Both the position numbers and the translations under genes were made by a program. From Aquabacterium parvum (GTDB lineage Bacteria > Pseudomonadota > Gammaproteobacteria > Burkholderiales > Burkholderiaceae_C), in contig NZ_LFRI01000386.1 of the NCBI RefSeq assembly GCF_001447195.1, positions 186,001 through 250,000 on the forward strand: a stretch of 64,000 nucleotides of DNA, in the 5' to 3' direction. The notes beneath the pieces are model-generated. The model was not told where the DNA came from, did no database searches, and saw only the letters and a list, made by a program, of their open reading frames with translations. This document shows, one piece after another, positions 34,468 through 48,974 of the stretch (positions are counted from its first letter, which is position 1; each line of letters opens with the position of its first letter).

Positions 34468-34678
34468 CGGTGTCTCCGGGTGTTTGGAATGGGGGGAGCG
34501 GTGCGGGCCATCGTAGGCAGCGGCGTCCAAATGAGGATTGGCAGCACTGACCACTTTGTTGTCCGAACGCGCACCCCACCGGGTAAACCACGGGGCGTTC
34601 TCAAGACGCGGGCCCCGTGCTTACCCGTTTGCGCGGCCCGTTCGCGGCAACGGCGTCCCGGGGCGAGAATCCCGTCCC

Positions 34679-35704
34679 ATGACCGATCTGTTGTGGCTGT
34701 TTGTTCCCTTTTTCCTGCTGGTGCTGTGTGGCTGGGGAGCGGTGCGCGCCGGCCTGGTGGACCCGGGCGGCATCGGCGCGCTCAATGGCTTCGTGCTGTT
34801 CTTCGGGCTGCCGGCGATGCTGTTTCGGCTTGGGGCCAGCGGGGCGCTGGTGCAGCCGGGTTTGCCGGGCCTGCTGCTGGCCTATGGCGTGGGTGGCGCC
34901 ACCGTCACGGCGCTGGCGCTGTGGCTGGGGCGGCGCTCGCGCTGGTCGCACCGCGACACGGGGCTGGTGGCGCTGGCGGCGGCTTTTCCGAACACGGGCT
35001 TTTTGGGGCTGCCCTTGCTGACGGGCTTGCTGGGCGCGCAGGCGGCCGGGCCGGTGGCGGCCACGCTCATCATCGACGTGCTGCTGCTGAGCTCGCTGTG
35101 CCTGGCCTGGGCGCACCGGGGTGCGTCGGGCTCGTGGTGGGGGCTGTGGGTGGCGCCGCTCAAAGGCGCCTTGCGCAACCCGCTGCTGTGGTCGATGGCC
35201 TTGGGCGTGGCGTGGTGGGCCAGTGGCTGGCAGATGGTGCGTGCGTTCGATGACACGCTGCGGCTGCTGGCCTTGGCCGCGTCACCGGCGGCGCTGTTCA
35301 CGCTGGGGGCCATCCTGGCGCGGGCGCAGTTGAAGGCGGGGGCAAGGGTGGCAGGTGGTTCACCCCTTGCTGCGCAAGGCGCCAGCCCCGGTGTCGCGCA
35401 CGGTGCTGGGCACGGGTCGCTGTCCGTCCTGGTCGTGGCCAAGCTGCTGCTGCACCCGTTGCTGGTGCTGGCGGCGGGCGAGCTGGTCCACGCCCTGGGC
35501 TGGCCACTTTCTGGCCTGGGCTTGAGCACGCTGGTGATGGCCGCGGCCCTGCCATCGGCGAGCAACGTGTCGATGCTGGCCGAGCGCGAAGGCGCCGACA
35601 CCACGCGCGTGGCGCGCCTGATCATGTGGACGACGGCGCTCTCCTGGCTCACGCTGGCGGCCTGGGCCGCTTGGCGTGGTGCCGCGCTGCCCGCCTCGGG
35701 CTGA
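34679..35704 (+). CDS. AEC-family transporter
   Basis: A 341-residue membrane protein with about ten hydrophobic segments in two halves and a central cytoplasmic loop rich in Gly/Ala/Ser (about residues 220-245). AAFPNTGFLGLPLL and PSASNVSMLAEREGADT are the conserved half-site motifs of auxin efflux carrier-type transporters (malonate, auxin and related anions). The substrate is unknown. The gene ends exactly where the convergent dioxygenase gene ends, with no gap. Confidence 0.88.
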   Translation: MTDLLWLFVPFFLLVLCGWGAVRAGLVDPGGIGALNGFVLFFGLPAMLFRLGASGALVQPGLPGLLLAYGVGGATVTALALWLGRRSRWSHRDTGLVALAAAFPNTGFLGLPLLTGLLGAQAAGPVAATLIIDVLLLSSLCLAWAHRGASGSWWGLWVAPLKGALRNPLLWSMALGVAWWASGWQMVRAFDDTLRLLALAASPAALFTLGAILARAQLKAGARVAGGSPLAAQGASPGVAHGAGHGSLSVLVVAKLLLHPLLVLAAGELVHALGWPLSGLGLSTLVMAAALPSASNVSMLAEREGADTTRVARLIMWTTALSWLTLAAWAAWRGAALPASG

Positions 35705-36631
35705 TCAGACCGACATGCCCACCGTGATGGTGGCCACGTAGCCGCTGCCGACGTCGCCGGTGATGCTCAGCATCTGCGAGTCGTGGCCATCGGAGAAGAC
35801 GTTGTCGCTGGCGAAGCTGATCTGCGCCAGATTGTTGACGCTGGCGCTGTAGCCGCCGGCCGTGTCGTAGACCGCCTCGCACACCTCGGTGGGGAAGGCC
35901 ATCTGCGAGGTCAGCAGCTTGTTGTCGGCGCTGGTCGCCGTGTTGACGCTGCGGTAGACCTCGAAGTGGATGTGCGGCATGCGCCCGCTGTAGCACCCCG
36001 GGAAGATGGTGGTGAAGGTGGCCGTGCCGCTGCTGTCGGTGGCCTGCACACCGCGCAAGTAGTTCTCGCCGGTGACGCCGCTGGAGTAGAGCGAGTACTT
36101 GCCGTCGCGCGTGCAGTGCCACAGGTAGATGGCCCAGCCCTCCAGCGTGGCGCAGCTGGCGTTGACGTTGACCAGGCGCACGCGCAAGGTGAGCGGCACG
36201 CCGGCCGCGGTGCCCGACGCCGAGCCCACGCTGGTGCGGATGTCGCTGCGCACGATGCCCGAGAGCATCAGCGCGTTGACGATGCTGCCGTTGGCGCTGT
36301 TGGAGCCGTCGCCGGGGTAGGGGCCTTGTGTTTCTGTGGGGATGACGCTGCAGACCTCGCCGCTGGAGCTGGTGGCCGTCACGGTGCTGCTGCCGTTGGT
36401 GCTGCTGGAGGTGGCGGCGTCGCCACCGCCTCCGCAAGCGGCCAGGCCGGTGGTGCCGAACAGGGCGCTGCCGCCCAGGGCACCGAGCCAGCCGAGGGTG
36501 CGGCGGCGGTCGGTGCGCTGTTGTTCAACCATGCGCTGGGCGTCGGCCTGCAGGCCTGCGCTGCCGAAATCGGTGTCGCCCAGGTGATGGGGGTGATCGG
36601 CGTGGTGGGTGTCTTGGGTGTCGTGGGGCAT
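35705..36631 (-). CDS. Exported intradiol ring-cleavage dioxygenase-like protein
   Basis: A 308-residue protein. A His/Asp-rich N-terminal stretch (HDTQDTHHADHPHHLGD) is followed by DRRRTLGWLGALGGSALFGTTG (in part), a Tat-like signal ending in the lipobox LAAC, then a Gly/Ser/Thr linker. The catalytic core starts at PTETQGPYPG and contains the two Tyr and two His iron-ligand positions expected for intradiol enzymes (YLWHCTRDGKYSLYS, PHIHFEVY). Intracellular relatives open catechol or protocatechuate rings. A lipid-anchored, Tat-exported version suggests action on aromatic compounds outside the cytoplasm, which is inference. Confidence 0.85.
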   Translation of the reverse strand: MPHDTQDTHHADHPHHLGDTDFGSAGLQADAQRMVEQQRTDRRRTLGWLGALGGSALFGTTGLAACGGGGDAATSSSTNGSSTVTATSSSGEVCSVIPTETQGPYPGDGSNSANGSIVNALMLSGIVRSDIRTSVGSASGTAAGVPLTLRVRLVNVNASCATLEGWAIYLWHCTRDGKYSLYSSGVTGENYLRGVQATDSSGTATFTTIFPGCYSGRMPHIHFEVYRSVNTATSADNKLLTSQMAFPTEVCEAVYDTAGGYSASVNNLAQISFASDNVFSDGHDSQMLSITGDVGSGYVATITVGMSV

Positions 36632-36739
36632 GGCGGTCGGCGAGCTGGGTCGCGAGCGGTGTTGGTCACCGCATGCTGCTCGCCGTGCCTTGCTGGGCTG
36701 CGACCCCGCCGTATCAGCGGCCGACAGGAACGATTTGTT

Positions 36740-42625
<5,886 letters not shown>

Positions 42626-42663
42626 GCGGGTGGCCTTCGAAAGGGTGGGGCGCAAACATTCTA

Positions 42664-42688
42664 GGGACGGCTGACCGCCCTTTTTTTT
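42664..42688 (+). other. Hairpin followed by eight T residues
   Basis: GGGaCGG CTGA CCGCCC, a 6-bp stem with one bulged A, then TTTTTTTT. In form it is a plus-strand intrinsic terminator, but no plus-strand gene ends upstream. It lies 39 bp upstream of uvrA on the other strand and 160 bp before the chemoreceptor. Confidence 0.45.
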
Positions 42689-42849
42689 GCTGCACCGAAC
42701 AATTTGCGTTCAGTCGGTCTCAAGCGGGGCGCTTGGCTGCCGAAGAGAGGTGAGCACCATCCAAAGTCGGGTGGTGCGACGTCGTGGCGTCCGTGCGCAC
42801 GCCAGCGGCCTCGGGGGACCGATCCCACCTGCGCACGGGAGTGCGAGCC

Positions 42850-44775
42850 ATGTTCGGCTGGATCCATCACTTGCCCATCGGGCGCAAGTTCCTGGTTTTG
42901 TCCCTGGTGGCCCTGGTCATGGTGGCCGCCCCCACGCTGTCGGTGATCAGCACCTCCTGGGGCTTGTACCGTGCACTGGAGGACGAGCGGGCGGGCCTGC
43001 CGCCTGTGAAGTTGCTGCTCAAAATGGTGCGCCTGACGCAGGAGCACCGGGGCTTGAGCAACGCGGTGCTCAACGGTGAAGCCAGCAAATCAGCCGACCG
43101 CCAGGCCCGTCAGCAGGCCATCGACCAGGTCTTTGCAGAGCTCGAGCAGCTCTACACCGAGCTGCCGCGCGAGGCCCTGCAGCCCGAACTCAAAGCCATG
43201 AAGGCGGCCTGGCAAGACGTTGCCAGCCGGGTCAGCCAGGCGGGCATCGCGCCGCCCGACAGCCTCAAGGCGCACACCGCCCTCGTCAACCGCATGCTTT
43301 ACTTGCTGGAAGACGAAACCGGTGCCAGCGGCATGGCCCTGGACGCCGACATGGCCTGCTACTACCTGATCACCGCAGCCTTCCGCGACCTGCCCCGCCT
43401 CTCCGAGAAGATGGGCCTGGCGCGCGCCCGAGGCACCGGCATGCTGGTCAAGCGCAGCGCCGACCCGGACGAGCGCAGCAAGCTTGCCACCTTGGTCGAC
43501 GCTTCGCGCACGCACTTCGACGACCTGGAGCGCTCCCTGGCCAAGGCCCGTGCGGCCAACCCCAGCGTCGAGCGGGTGCTGGCCGGCTCCGTTGAAAAAG
43601 CCGTGGCCGCTCATGGCCGAATGCAGGCGCTGGCGCTGTCCGTGGTCAAAGGCGCCGACACGCACGAGATGACCGGGCCGCAGTACTTCGACGCCACCAC
43701 GCAGGCCATCCTGCCCCAGTTCGCCTTGAGCGATGCCGTGGTTGACGAACTCGATGTCCTGCTGACCCAGCGGGCCGAGGCTCAGCGCAGCGAGATCATC
43801 GCGACCTTGCTGGTGGTCCTGCTGATGTCGGGTCTGGGCGGCATGCTGGCCGTGGCCATCACGCGCAACACGGCGCAAGGCATGCAAAACGTGGTGGATG
43901 CGGCCGAGGCCCTGTCTCGCGGCGACCTGACCCTGCGCGCCAGCTCGAGTCAACGCGATGAAATCGGCCAGGTTCAACGTGCCATCTCCCGCGCCGTGGC
44001 GCAACTGCGCGACACGATGGGCGGCATCCGTGCCGCCAGCGAGTCGGTGGCCACCGCGTCGAGCCAGATCGAACAAGGCAACCTGGACCTGAGTTCGCGC
44101 ACCGAGACGCAGGCCTCATCGCTGCAGCAGACGGCCTCCTCGATGGAAGAAATGTCTGCCACGGTGCGGCACAACGCCGACACGGCGCTGGAGGCCAATC
44201 GCCTGTCGTCCCAGGTCGCGGGCGGCGCCGCCGAGAGTGGGCGCAACTTCGCGCAGGTGCGCCAGAAGATGGAAGCCATCAAACAGACCAGTGCGCGCAT
44301 CGCCGACATCAACTCGGTCATCGATGGCATCGCTTTTCAGACCAACATCCTGGCGCTGAACGCGGCGGTGGAAGCGGCCCGCGCGGGGGAGCAAGGTCGA
44401 GGCTTTGCGGTGGTGGCGGCCGAGGTGCGCTCGCTGGCTCAGCGCAGCGCCCAGGCCGCGCGTGAAATCAAGGCCTTGATCGCCGACAGCGTGGCACAGG
44501 TCGACGAGGGTTACGACCTGGCAGAAGCCACCGCCCGCTCCATCGACGAGGTCATCGTGCAGGTGCAGCGTGTCAGCCAGTTGATGGGCGAGGTGGCCTC
44601 GGGCAGCAGCGAGCAGAGCCAGGGCATTGCCCAGGTGAACCAGGCCGTCACCTTGCTGGACCAGGCCACGCAGCAAAACGCCGCGCTGGTCGAAGAGTCG
44701 AGCGCTGCAGCCAGCAGCTTGCGCGACCAGGCCGAGCGCCTGCAAGCGGCCGTCGGCACCTTCCGCCTGGCCTGA
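42850..44775 (+). CDS. Methyl-accepting chemotaxis protein
   Basis: A 641-residue chemoreceptor. TM1 spans about 13-34, and the large periplasmic sensor (35-315) is helical with [17 protein letters not shown], the type of motif found in NIT-like four-helix sensors. TM2 is at about 316-338, followed by a HAMP domain ([16 protein letters not shown]...DEIGQVQRA) and the signalling domain with the hairpin tip [33 protein letters not shown] (in part). No C-terminal CheR pentapeptide is visible (ends TFRLA). The start at 42850 has GGGAG 8 bp upstream. The ligand is unknown and no che genes lie near. Confidence 0.92.
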   Translation: MFGWIHHLPIGRKFLVLSLVALVMVAAPTLSVISTSWGLYRALEDERAGLPPVKLLLKMVRLTQEHRGLSNAVLNGEASKSADRQARQQAIDQVFAELEQLYTELPREALQPELKAMKAAWQDVASRVSQAGIAPPDSLKAHTALVNRMLYLLEDETGASGMALDADMACYYLITAAFRDLPRLSEKMGLARARGTGMLVKRSADPDERSKLATLVDASRTHFDDLERSLAKARAANPSVERVLAGSVEKAVAAHGRMQALALSVVKGADTHEMTGPQYFDATTQAILPQFALSDAVVDELDVLLTQRAEAQRSEIIATLLVVLLMSGLGGMLAVAITRNTAQGMQNVVDAAEALSRGDLTLRASSSQRDEIGQVQRAISRAVAQLRDTMGGIRAASESVATASSQIEQGNLDLSSRTETQASSLQQTASSMEEMSATVRHNADTALEANRLSSQVAGGAAESGRNFAQVRQKMEAIKQTSARIADINSVIDGIAFQTNILALNAAVEAARAGEQGRGFAVVAAEVRSLAQRSAQAAREIKALIADSVAQVDEGYDLAEATARSIDEVIVQVQRVSQLMGEVASGSSEQSQGIAQVNQAVTLLDQATQQNAALVEESSAAASSLRDQAERLQAAVGTFRLA

Positions 44776-44876
44776 AACCCGGGGGGTGTGGCGGCCGGCG
44801 CACGCGGGCCGGCCCACAGCTGTGACAAGATCGGCGCTGTGCGTGCCGCCCCTGGCACCTTCAGCTTCGCCCCACC

Positions 44877-45296
44877 ATGATCAAGCGCGTCCTTTTGCCC
44901 CTCGTCATCCTGATCGCCCTGGTGGCGGCCTATTTCTACGCCATGCTCAGCTGGAGCTACTCCACCGGCGACCGCGCGGGCTGGGTGCAAAAGATTTCGC
45001 ACAAAGGTTGGCTGTGCAAGACCTGGGAAGGCGAGCTGGCCCTGGTCTCGATGCCTGGCGCACCGGTCGAGAAGTTCAACTTCACGGTGTTCGCAGACGA
45101 TGTGGCTGCCGACATCAACCGCCACATGGGCAAACGCGTGTCCCTGCACTACGAGCAGAAGGTGGGCTTGCCCACCAGCTGCTTCGGTGAGACGCGTTAC
45201 TACGTGACCAAGGTGATCCCGGTGGACGACATCTCCCTGTCGCCCGGGGTGGTGATCCAGCCGGCGCATCCCGCGTCGGCTGCGTCGGCCCCCTGA
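44877..45296 (+). CDS. Conserved single-pass membrane protein, function unknown
   Basis: A 139-residue protein with one N-terminal transmembrane segment (about 5-22) and a compact extracytoplasmic domain: STGDRAGWVQKISHKGWLCKTWEGELAL, EKFNFTVFADDVAADINRHMGKRVSLHYEQKVGLPTSCFGETRYYV (in part). Two cysteines (KGWLCKTW and PTSCFGE) could form a disulfide. The short beta-rich pattern suggests an OB-like fold, which is inference. Similar proteins are common in beta- and gammaproteobacteria, to my knowledge without a proven role. It is a single gene between the chemoreceptor and the stress protein. Confidence 0.75.
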   Translation: MIKRVLLPLVILIALVAAYFYAMLSWSYSTGDRAGWVQKISHKGWLCKTWEGELALVSMPGAPVEKFNFTVFADDVAADINRHMGKRVSLHYEQKVGLPTSCFGETRYYVTKVIPVDDISLSPGVVIQPAHPASAASAP

Positions 45297-45324
45297 GCCG
45301 CCTTCCGGCGGCCAGGGCACACGC

Positions 45325-45747
45325 TCAGCGCACCAGCAGCACGGGCGCCTTGCTGCGCGCCAGCACCTGGTTGGTGACCGAGCCCATCACCAGGTTCATC
45401 AGGTTGCCGTGGCCGTGCGAGCCCATGACGATCAGGTCGTGCTTGCCCTTGTCGGCCAGCTTGGCGATGACGTCGGGGGCGTGGCCCGTCTTGGCCACGA
45501 AGTTGGTGGCCAGGTTGTGTTTGGCCACGAACTTGCGGATGGGCTTGAAGATGCCCTCGGCGGTGTCCTCGTAATAGGACTTGAGCTGGTCGGCCGGGAA
45601 CATGGCCGCAGCGTGAGGCGGGATCATGGGCACCACGGTGAGCACGGTGTACTCGTGGTCGGCCTTGAGCCATTCGTCGTGCGTGACCAGCCAGGCCAGC
45701 ATGCGCTTGGTGTAGGGGCTGCCGTCAACGGGGAGCAGGATCTTCAT
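45325..45747 (-). CDS. Universal stress protein (UspA family)
   Basis: A 140-residue single-domain Usp. It starts MKILLPVDGSPYTKRML, and ends with the nucleotide-binding motif VMGSHGHGNLMNLVMGSVTNQVLARSKAPVLLV (in part), with the G-2x-G-9x-G(S/T) pattern of ATP-binding members. Such proteins accumulate under stress. GAGGAA lies 7 bp upstream of the start. Monocistronic; the specific role is unknown. Confidence 0.92.
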   Translation of the reverse strand: MKILLPVDGSPYTKRMLAWLVTHDEWLKADHEYTVLTVVPMIPPHAAAMFPADQLKSYYEDTAEGIFKPIRKFVAKHNLATNFVAKTGHAPDVIAKLADKGKHDLIVMGSHGHGNLMNLVMGSVTNQVLARSKAPVLLVR

Positions 45748-45785
45748 GGTTCGGTTCCTCGGGCGGTTGGTGTCAAAGCTTCAGT

Positions 45786-46718
45786 TTAGGCCGGTTGATG
45801 GCGCTGTTCTTGATCCAGCTCAGTTTTGCGACCAAGCGGCACCGTCACCACGTGACGTTCCACGAACCCCGTCTGCTCGCCCTTGCTGAAGTAGCCGCGC
45901 GGGTTGGCCACGATGCGGCAGGCCCAGTCGCGGCCGGTGGCGGCGTCGGGGCCGGTGCGGCCGCGCACGGTGTGGTCCACCGGGCAGTGCAGGTGGCCGT
46001 GGACCCAGAGGTCTGCGTGCGGCAGCAGGTCGTCGAGCCCATTGCAGAAACCCGCCGTGCCCGGCACCAGGCCGTAGCGTGGGTCGGCGCTGTGCAGCGT
46101 GGGCGCGAAGTGGGTGACGACCACGGTGGCACCGTCGTGCGGCTGGGCCAGGGCTTCGCGCAGCCATTGCTGGCAGCTCAGGCCTTCTTCGCGCAGGTCT
46201 TCGGCCAGCATGGGTTGGTCGTTGCGCCGGGTGGTGTTCTTGCGCAGGTAGAAGTTGGCCGCGCGAAAGGCCTTCGACAGCGCCTGCTGGCGCTTGGTCT
46301 CGGTGCGCTCGGTGGCTGCCAGGGCCTCGAAATCGGACCACAAGGTGGTGCCCAGGAAGCGCACACCGTCGATCTCCACCACCTCGCGGTCCAGCCAGGT
46401 GATGCCCAGGTCTGCGCAGAGTGCGCGCAGTCGCTCGCGAGTGGGGCCCAGCTCCAGGCCGTCGTACTCGTGGTTGCCGGGCACGAAGAGCACGCGCCGC
46501 CAGGGCGCTCCGGGTGCCTTGGGTGAGAAGCGCGTGAGCGCGAAGTCTGCCGAAGGCAGCAGCGAGCCCGGCTGGTAGGAGCCGATGTCGCCGGCCAGCA
46601 CCAGCACGTCGGCGTCGGGGGCCGCTTGCGGGGTGAAGTCGGGGTAGCGCTCCAGGTGCAGGTCGGAGGCGACCTGGATGCGCAAGGCAGGCGTGCAGGC
46701 CGAGGTGTCGGCGCTCAT
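45786..46718 (-). CDS. Metallophosphoesterase
   Basis: A 310-residue calcineurin-like phosphoesterase. The metal-binding motifs appear in order: ASDLHLERYPD (DxH), LVLAGDIGSY (GD), FVPGNHEYDG (GNHE), VVVTHFAPTL (H) and VHGHLHCPVDHTV (GHxH). It hydrolyses phosphomonoesters or diesters using two metal ions; the substrate is unknown. The start at 46718 is the first ATG before the domain. Its start is 40 bp after the stop of the SEC-C protein gene on the same strand, so the two may be cotranscribed. Confidence 0.88.
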   Translation of the reverse strand: MSADTSACTPALRIQVASDLHLERYPDFTPQAAPDADVLVLAGDIGSYQPGSLLPSADFALTRFSPKAPGAPWRRVLFVPGNHEYDGLELGPTRERLRALCADLGITWLDREVVEIDGVRFLGTTLWSDFEALAATERTETKRQQALSKAFRAANFYLRKNTTRRNDQPMLAEDLREEGLSCQQWLREALAQPHDGATVVVTHFAPTLHSADPRYGLVPGTAGFCNGLDDLLPHADLWVHGHLHCPVDHTVRGRTGPDAATGRDWACRIVANPRGYFSKGEQTGFVERHVVTVPLGRKTELDQEQRHQPA

Positions 46719-46758
46719 CGGCGGGCGAGGGGGCTTGGGGGCCGGGTGCTCGGCGCGC

Positions 46759-47478
46759 TCAGTTGGCGCCGTGGCACTGCTTGTACTTGCGACCGCTGCC
46801 ACAGGGGCAGGGGTCGTTGCGACCGACCTTGGGGCCGTCGCGCACCACGGTCTCGACCTTGTGGCGTTGCTCGATGCCGATCTGGGCCAGGTCGACGATG
46901 TCGAACACCAGGGCTTCGATGGCCTCGTCCAGGTTCTTGAGCGGGTGGTCTTCGTTCAGGGCTTTGGTGATGGCCTGCTGGGCCTCGTCTTGCTCGGGCA
47001 GGTGGCGCCAGATGGAGTCGAGCAGGTCGGGCACGCCGGGCAGGGCGGCTTCTTCGAGCTGCGGGAAGTTGGCCAGCGCCCACTCGAAGCCGGCGGCCCA
47101 GTAACCCAGGCCTTCGAAGGCGGCTTCGCCCTTGGCCGGTTGGCCGTCTTCTTCTTCGATCATGGGGATGATCGGGTCGAACCAGCCTTCTTCGAGGATG
47201 CCGCGCAGGATCTCGTCCTTGCGGCGCGTGATCAGCGTCACCAGGCGGGTGTGCTGTTTCTCGCTCCAGCCCTCGATGCCGGGCTCGGGCATGCCTTCGG
47301 TGCCGAAAACGGGCGAGAGCCACTGCTCGGGCTCGAGCTGCACGGGTTGCACCAGCACGCCGGCCAGGTAGCCGTCGAGGATGACCGCGTCAACGGTCTC
47401 GTAAGGGGCGGGCACAGCGGCCAGCAGCTCGTCGAGTTCGTTGATCTCGGAGTCGGTCAGGGGGGGCGTGGTCTTCAT
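46759..47478 (-). CDS. UPF0149/YecA-type protein with SEC-C metal-binding tail
   Basis: A 239-residue protein in two parts. Residues about 8-195 are a helical UPF0149/YecA domain ([44 protein letters not shown]). The C-terminus is a SEC-C zinc motif [18 protein letters not shown] (about 219-236). The same motif ends SecA, where it binds zinc and SecB; YecA proteins bind ribosome-linked or SecA-related partners in some bacteria, but the role is not settled. The ATG at 47478 is chosen over an upstream one at 47499. Confidence 0.9.
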   Translation of the reverse strand: MKTTPPLTDSEINELDELLAAVPAPYETVDAVILDGYLAGVLVQPVQLEPEQWLSPVFGTEGMPEPGIEGWSEKQHTRLVTLITRRKDEILRGILEEGWFDPIIPMIEEEDGQPAKGEAAFEGLGYWAAGFEWALANFPQLEEAALPGVPDLLDSIWRHLPEQDEAQQAITKALNEDHPLKNLDEAIEALVFDIVDLAQIGIEQRHKVETVVRDGPKVGRNDPCPCGSGRKYKQCHGAN

Positions 47479-47601
47479 GGTGGCGTCGCGGTCGTGCACT
47501 CGAAAGTCGCATTGTGCCGGGAATGTGTGCCGGGAACGAAACCTGCGTGGCGCCCGGTGTCATGGGCTGGGCGCCATGAGGGCGCAGAAAGGGACTCGAT
47601 C

Positions 47602-48045
47602 ATGCTGGACACCTCCACCAAGTTCGCCCACACCAGGGCGGAAGACGCCGAGTGGCGCGGCGACGGGCTGCGAGACTTCTTCCTCTACAAGGACCTGGGC
47701 ATCTCGGCGGCCACCAACGGCAAGGTGGTTGCGCACCTTGTGAAGGCCCACCACGCGCCGGAAAAGGGCACGGGCTGGCACCGTCATGAGGCGGACTTTC
47801 ACATCGTCATCATGACCAAGGGCTGGGCGAAGTTCATGTACGAGGACCAGGAGACCCTGGTCAAGGCCGGTGACTGCGTGCACCAGCGCCCCGGCGTGCG
47901 CCACTTCCTGTTCGACTACTCGCCGGACATGGAGTACCTGGAGATCGTCAGCCCGGCCGATTTCACGTCCATCGACGTGGAGCCGGTGTGCGCGGTGCCG
48001 GCGCCTTCGGGCTGCTGGCCGGAAGCGGCGGTTTCATCGCGCTGA
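47602..48045 (+). CDS. Cupin-domain protein
   Basis: A 147-residue single cupin. The metal-binding motif 1 is GWHRHEADFHIVIMTKG with three His and one Glu, and motif 2 is AGDCVHQRPGVRHFLFDYS. A beta-barrel of about 100 residues is flanked by short tails. The bound metal and any enzymatic activity are unknown. It is a single gene convergent with a GST. Confidence 0.85.
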   Translation: MLDTSTKFAHTRAEDAEWRGDGLRDFFLYKDLGISAATNGKVVAHLVKAHHAPEKGTGWHRHEADFHIVIMTKGWAKFMYEDQETLVKAGDCVHQRPGVRHFLFDYSPDMEYLEIVSPADFTSIDVEPVCAVPAPSGCWPEAAVSSR

Positions 48046-48061
48046 GCCTGCGGCGGCGCGA

Positions 48062-48814
48062 TCAGAACTCCACGTCGAGCTCGTCGATGTCGATGGGCTC
48101 GGCCTTGGCGTCGCGCAGCCACTCCTTCATCTCGGGCTGGCCGAGCATGAGGTCTCGGTAGGCCGCGCAGACCTTGTCGAGCGGCACGTCGTAGGTGGCA
48201 AAGCGCGTGCACACGGGCGCGTACATGGCATCTGCCACGGTGCGGTGCGGGCCGAACAGGTAGGGGCCGCCGTAGGTGCTCAGGCATTCGCGCCAGATGT
48301 CGCAGATGCGGTCGATGTCGGCTTGCGCACGAGACCACACCTTGAACTTGGGGAAGTGGGCGCGCAGGTTCATGGGCAGTGAAGAGCGCAGGGCCGAGAA
48401 GCCCGAGTGCATCTCGCCGCTGATGGCGCGGCAGTGTGCGCGCGCGGCGCGGTCGGCCGGCAGCAGTCGCGCATCGGGGCACACCTCGTTGAGGTATTCG
48501 GCGATCGCCAGGGTGTCCCAGACGTGCGTTCCCGCGTGCACCAGGCTGGGCACGCGGATGGACGAGGCCAGCAGCAGGATCTCCGCGCGGGTGCTGGGGT
48601 CGTCGGGGGGCAGCACCTTTTCGTCAAAGGGCAGGCCTGAGAAGCGGGCCAGCAGCCATCCCCGCAATGACCAAGAAGAGTAGTTCTTGCTGGTGATGGT
48701 CAGCTCGGCGGTGGCGGCGGGTGCCGTTTTCATGGCCTTGGGCGCAGGGCTCTTCTTGGCGGCGGCCTTCTTGGCCGCAGAAGGGCGTGCGGGGGCCTGG
48801 GCTGTGGGGGCCAT
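48062..48814 (-). CDS. Glutathione S-transferase with Lys/Ala-rich N-terminal tail
   Basis: A 250-residue GST. The thioredoxin-like domain begins only at about residue 37 (LTITSKNYSSWSLRGWLLARFSGLPFDE), with the SSW...R catalytic serine region of the zeta/theta-like bacterial GSTs, SIRVPSLVHAG and DTLAIAEYLNE. The helical domain follows (GGPYLFGPHRTVADAMYAPV). The first 36 residues are Ala/Pro/Lys repeats (AAKKAAAKKSPAPKAMK), unusual for a GST and similar to the tails of the SWIB and UvrA proteins here. An in-frame ATG at 48733 just before TAPAATAEL could be the real start, which would remove much of the tail. Substrate unknown. Confidence 0.85.
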   Translation of the reverse strand: MAPTAQAPARPSAAKKAAAKKSPAPKAMKTAPAATAELTITSKNYSSWSLRGWLLARFSGLPFDEKVLPPDDPSTRAEILLLASSIRVPSLVHAGTHVWDTLAIAEYLNEVCPDARLLPADRAARAHCRAISGEMHSGFSALRSSLPMNLRAHFPKFKVWSRAQADIDRICDIWRECLSTYGGPYLFGPHRTVADAMYAPVCTRFATYDVPLDKVCAAYRDLMLGQPEMKEWLRDAKAEPIDIDELDVEF

Positions 48815-48974
48815 GGTGTCTCCTCATCGTGTGGTGGTGAACGCGAGCAAAGCGCATGCCACCCGGGGCTGTTGGCCGCTTTTGGTGTCTCAAACGCCGG
48901 TTGTGGACGGCGGTAGCCGCCGGGGTGGCTCGCAACTTGCTGAGTCACCTTCACCTGAACCAGCCGAGCACCAC

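Noticed and set aside
32356-34680. Long open frame opposite the CocE hydrolase that runs on into the AEC gene region
   Set aside because: Antisense to a protein with signal peptide and catalytic motif; composition typical of antisense GC-rich frames.
44805-44830. GGCCGGC/GCCGGCC hairpin after the chemoreceptor
   Set aside because: No T run on either side and a loop of no special sequence; not called as a terminator.
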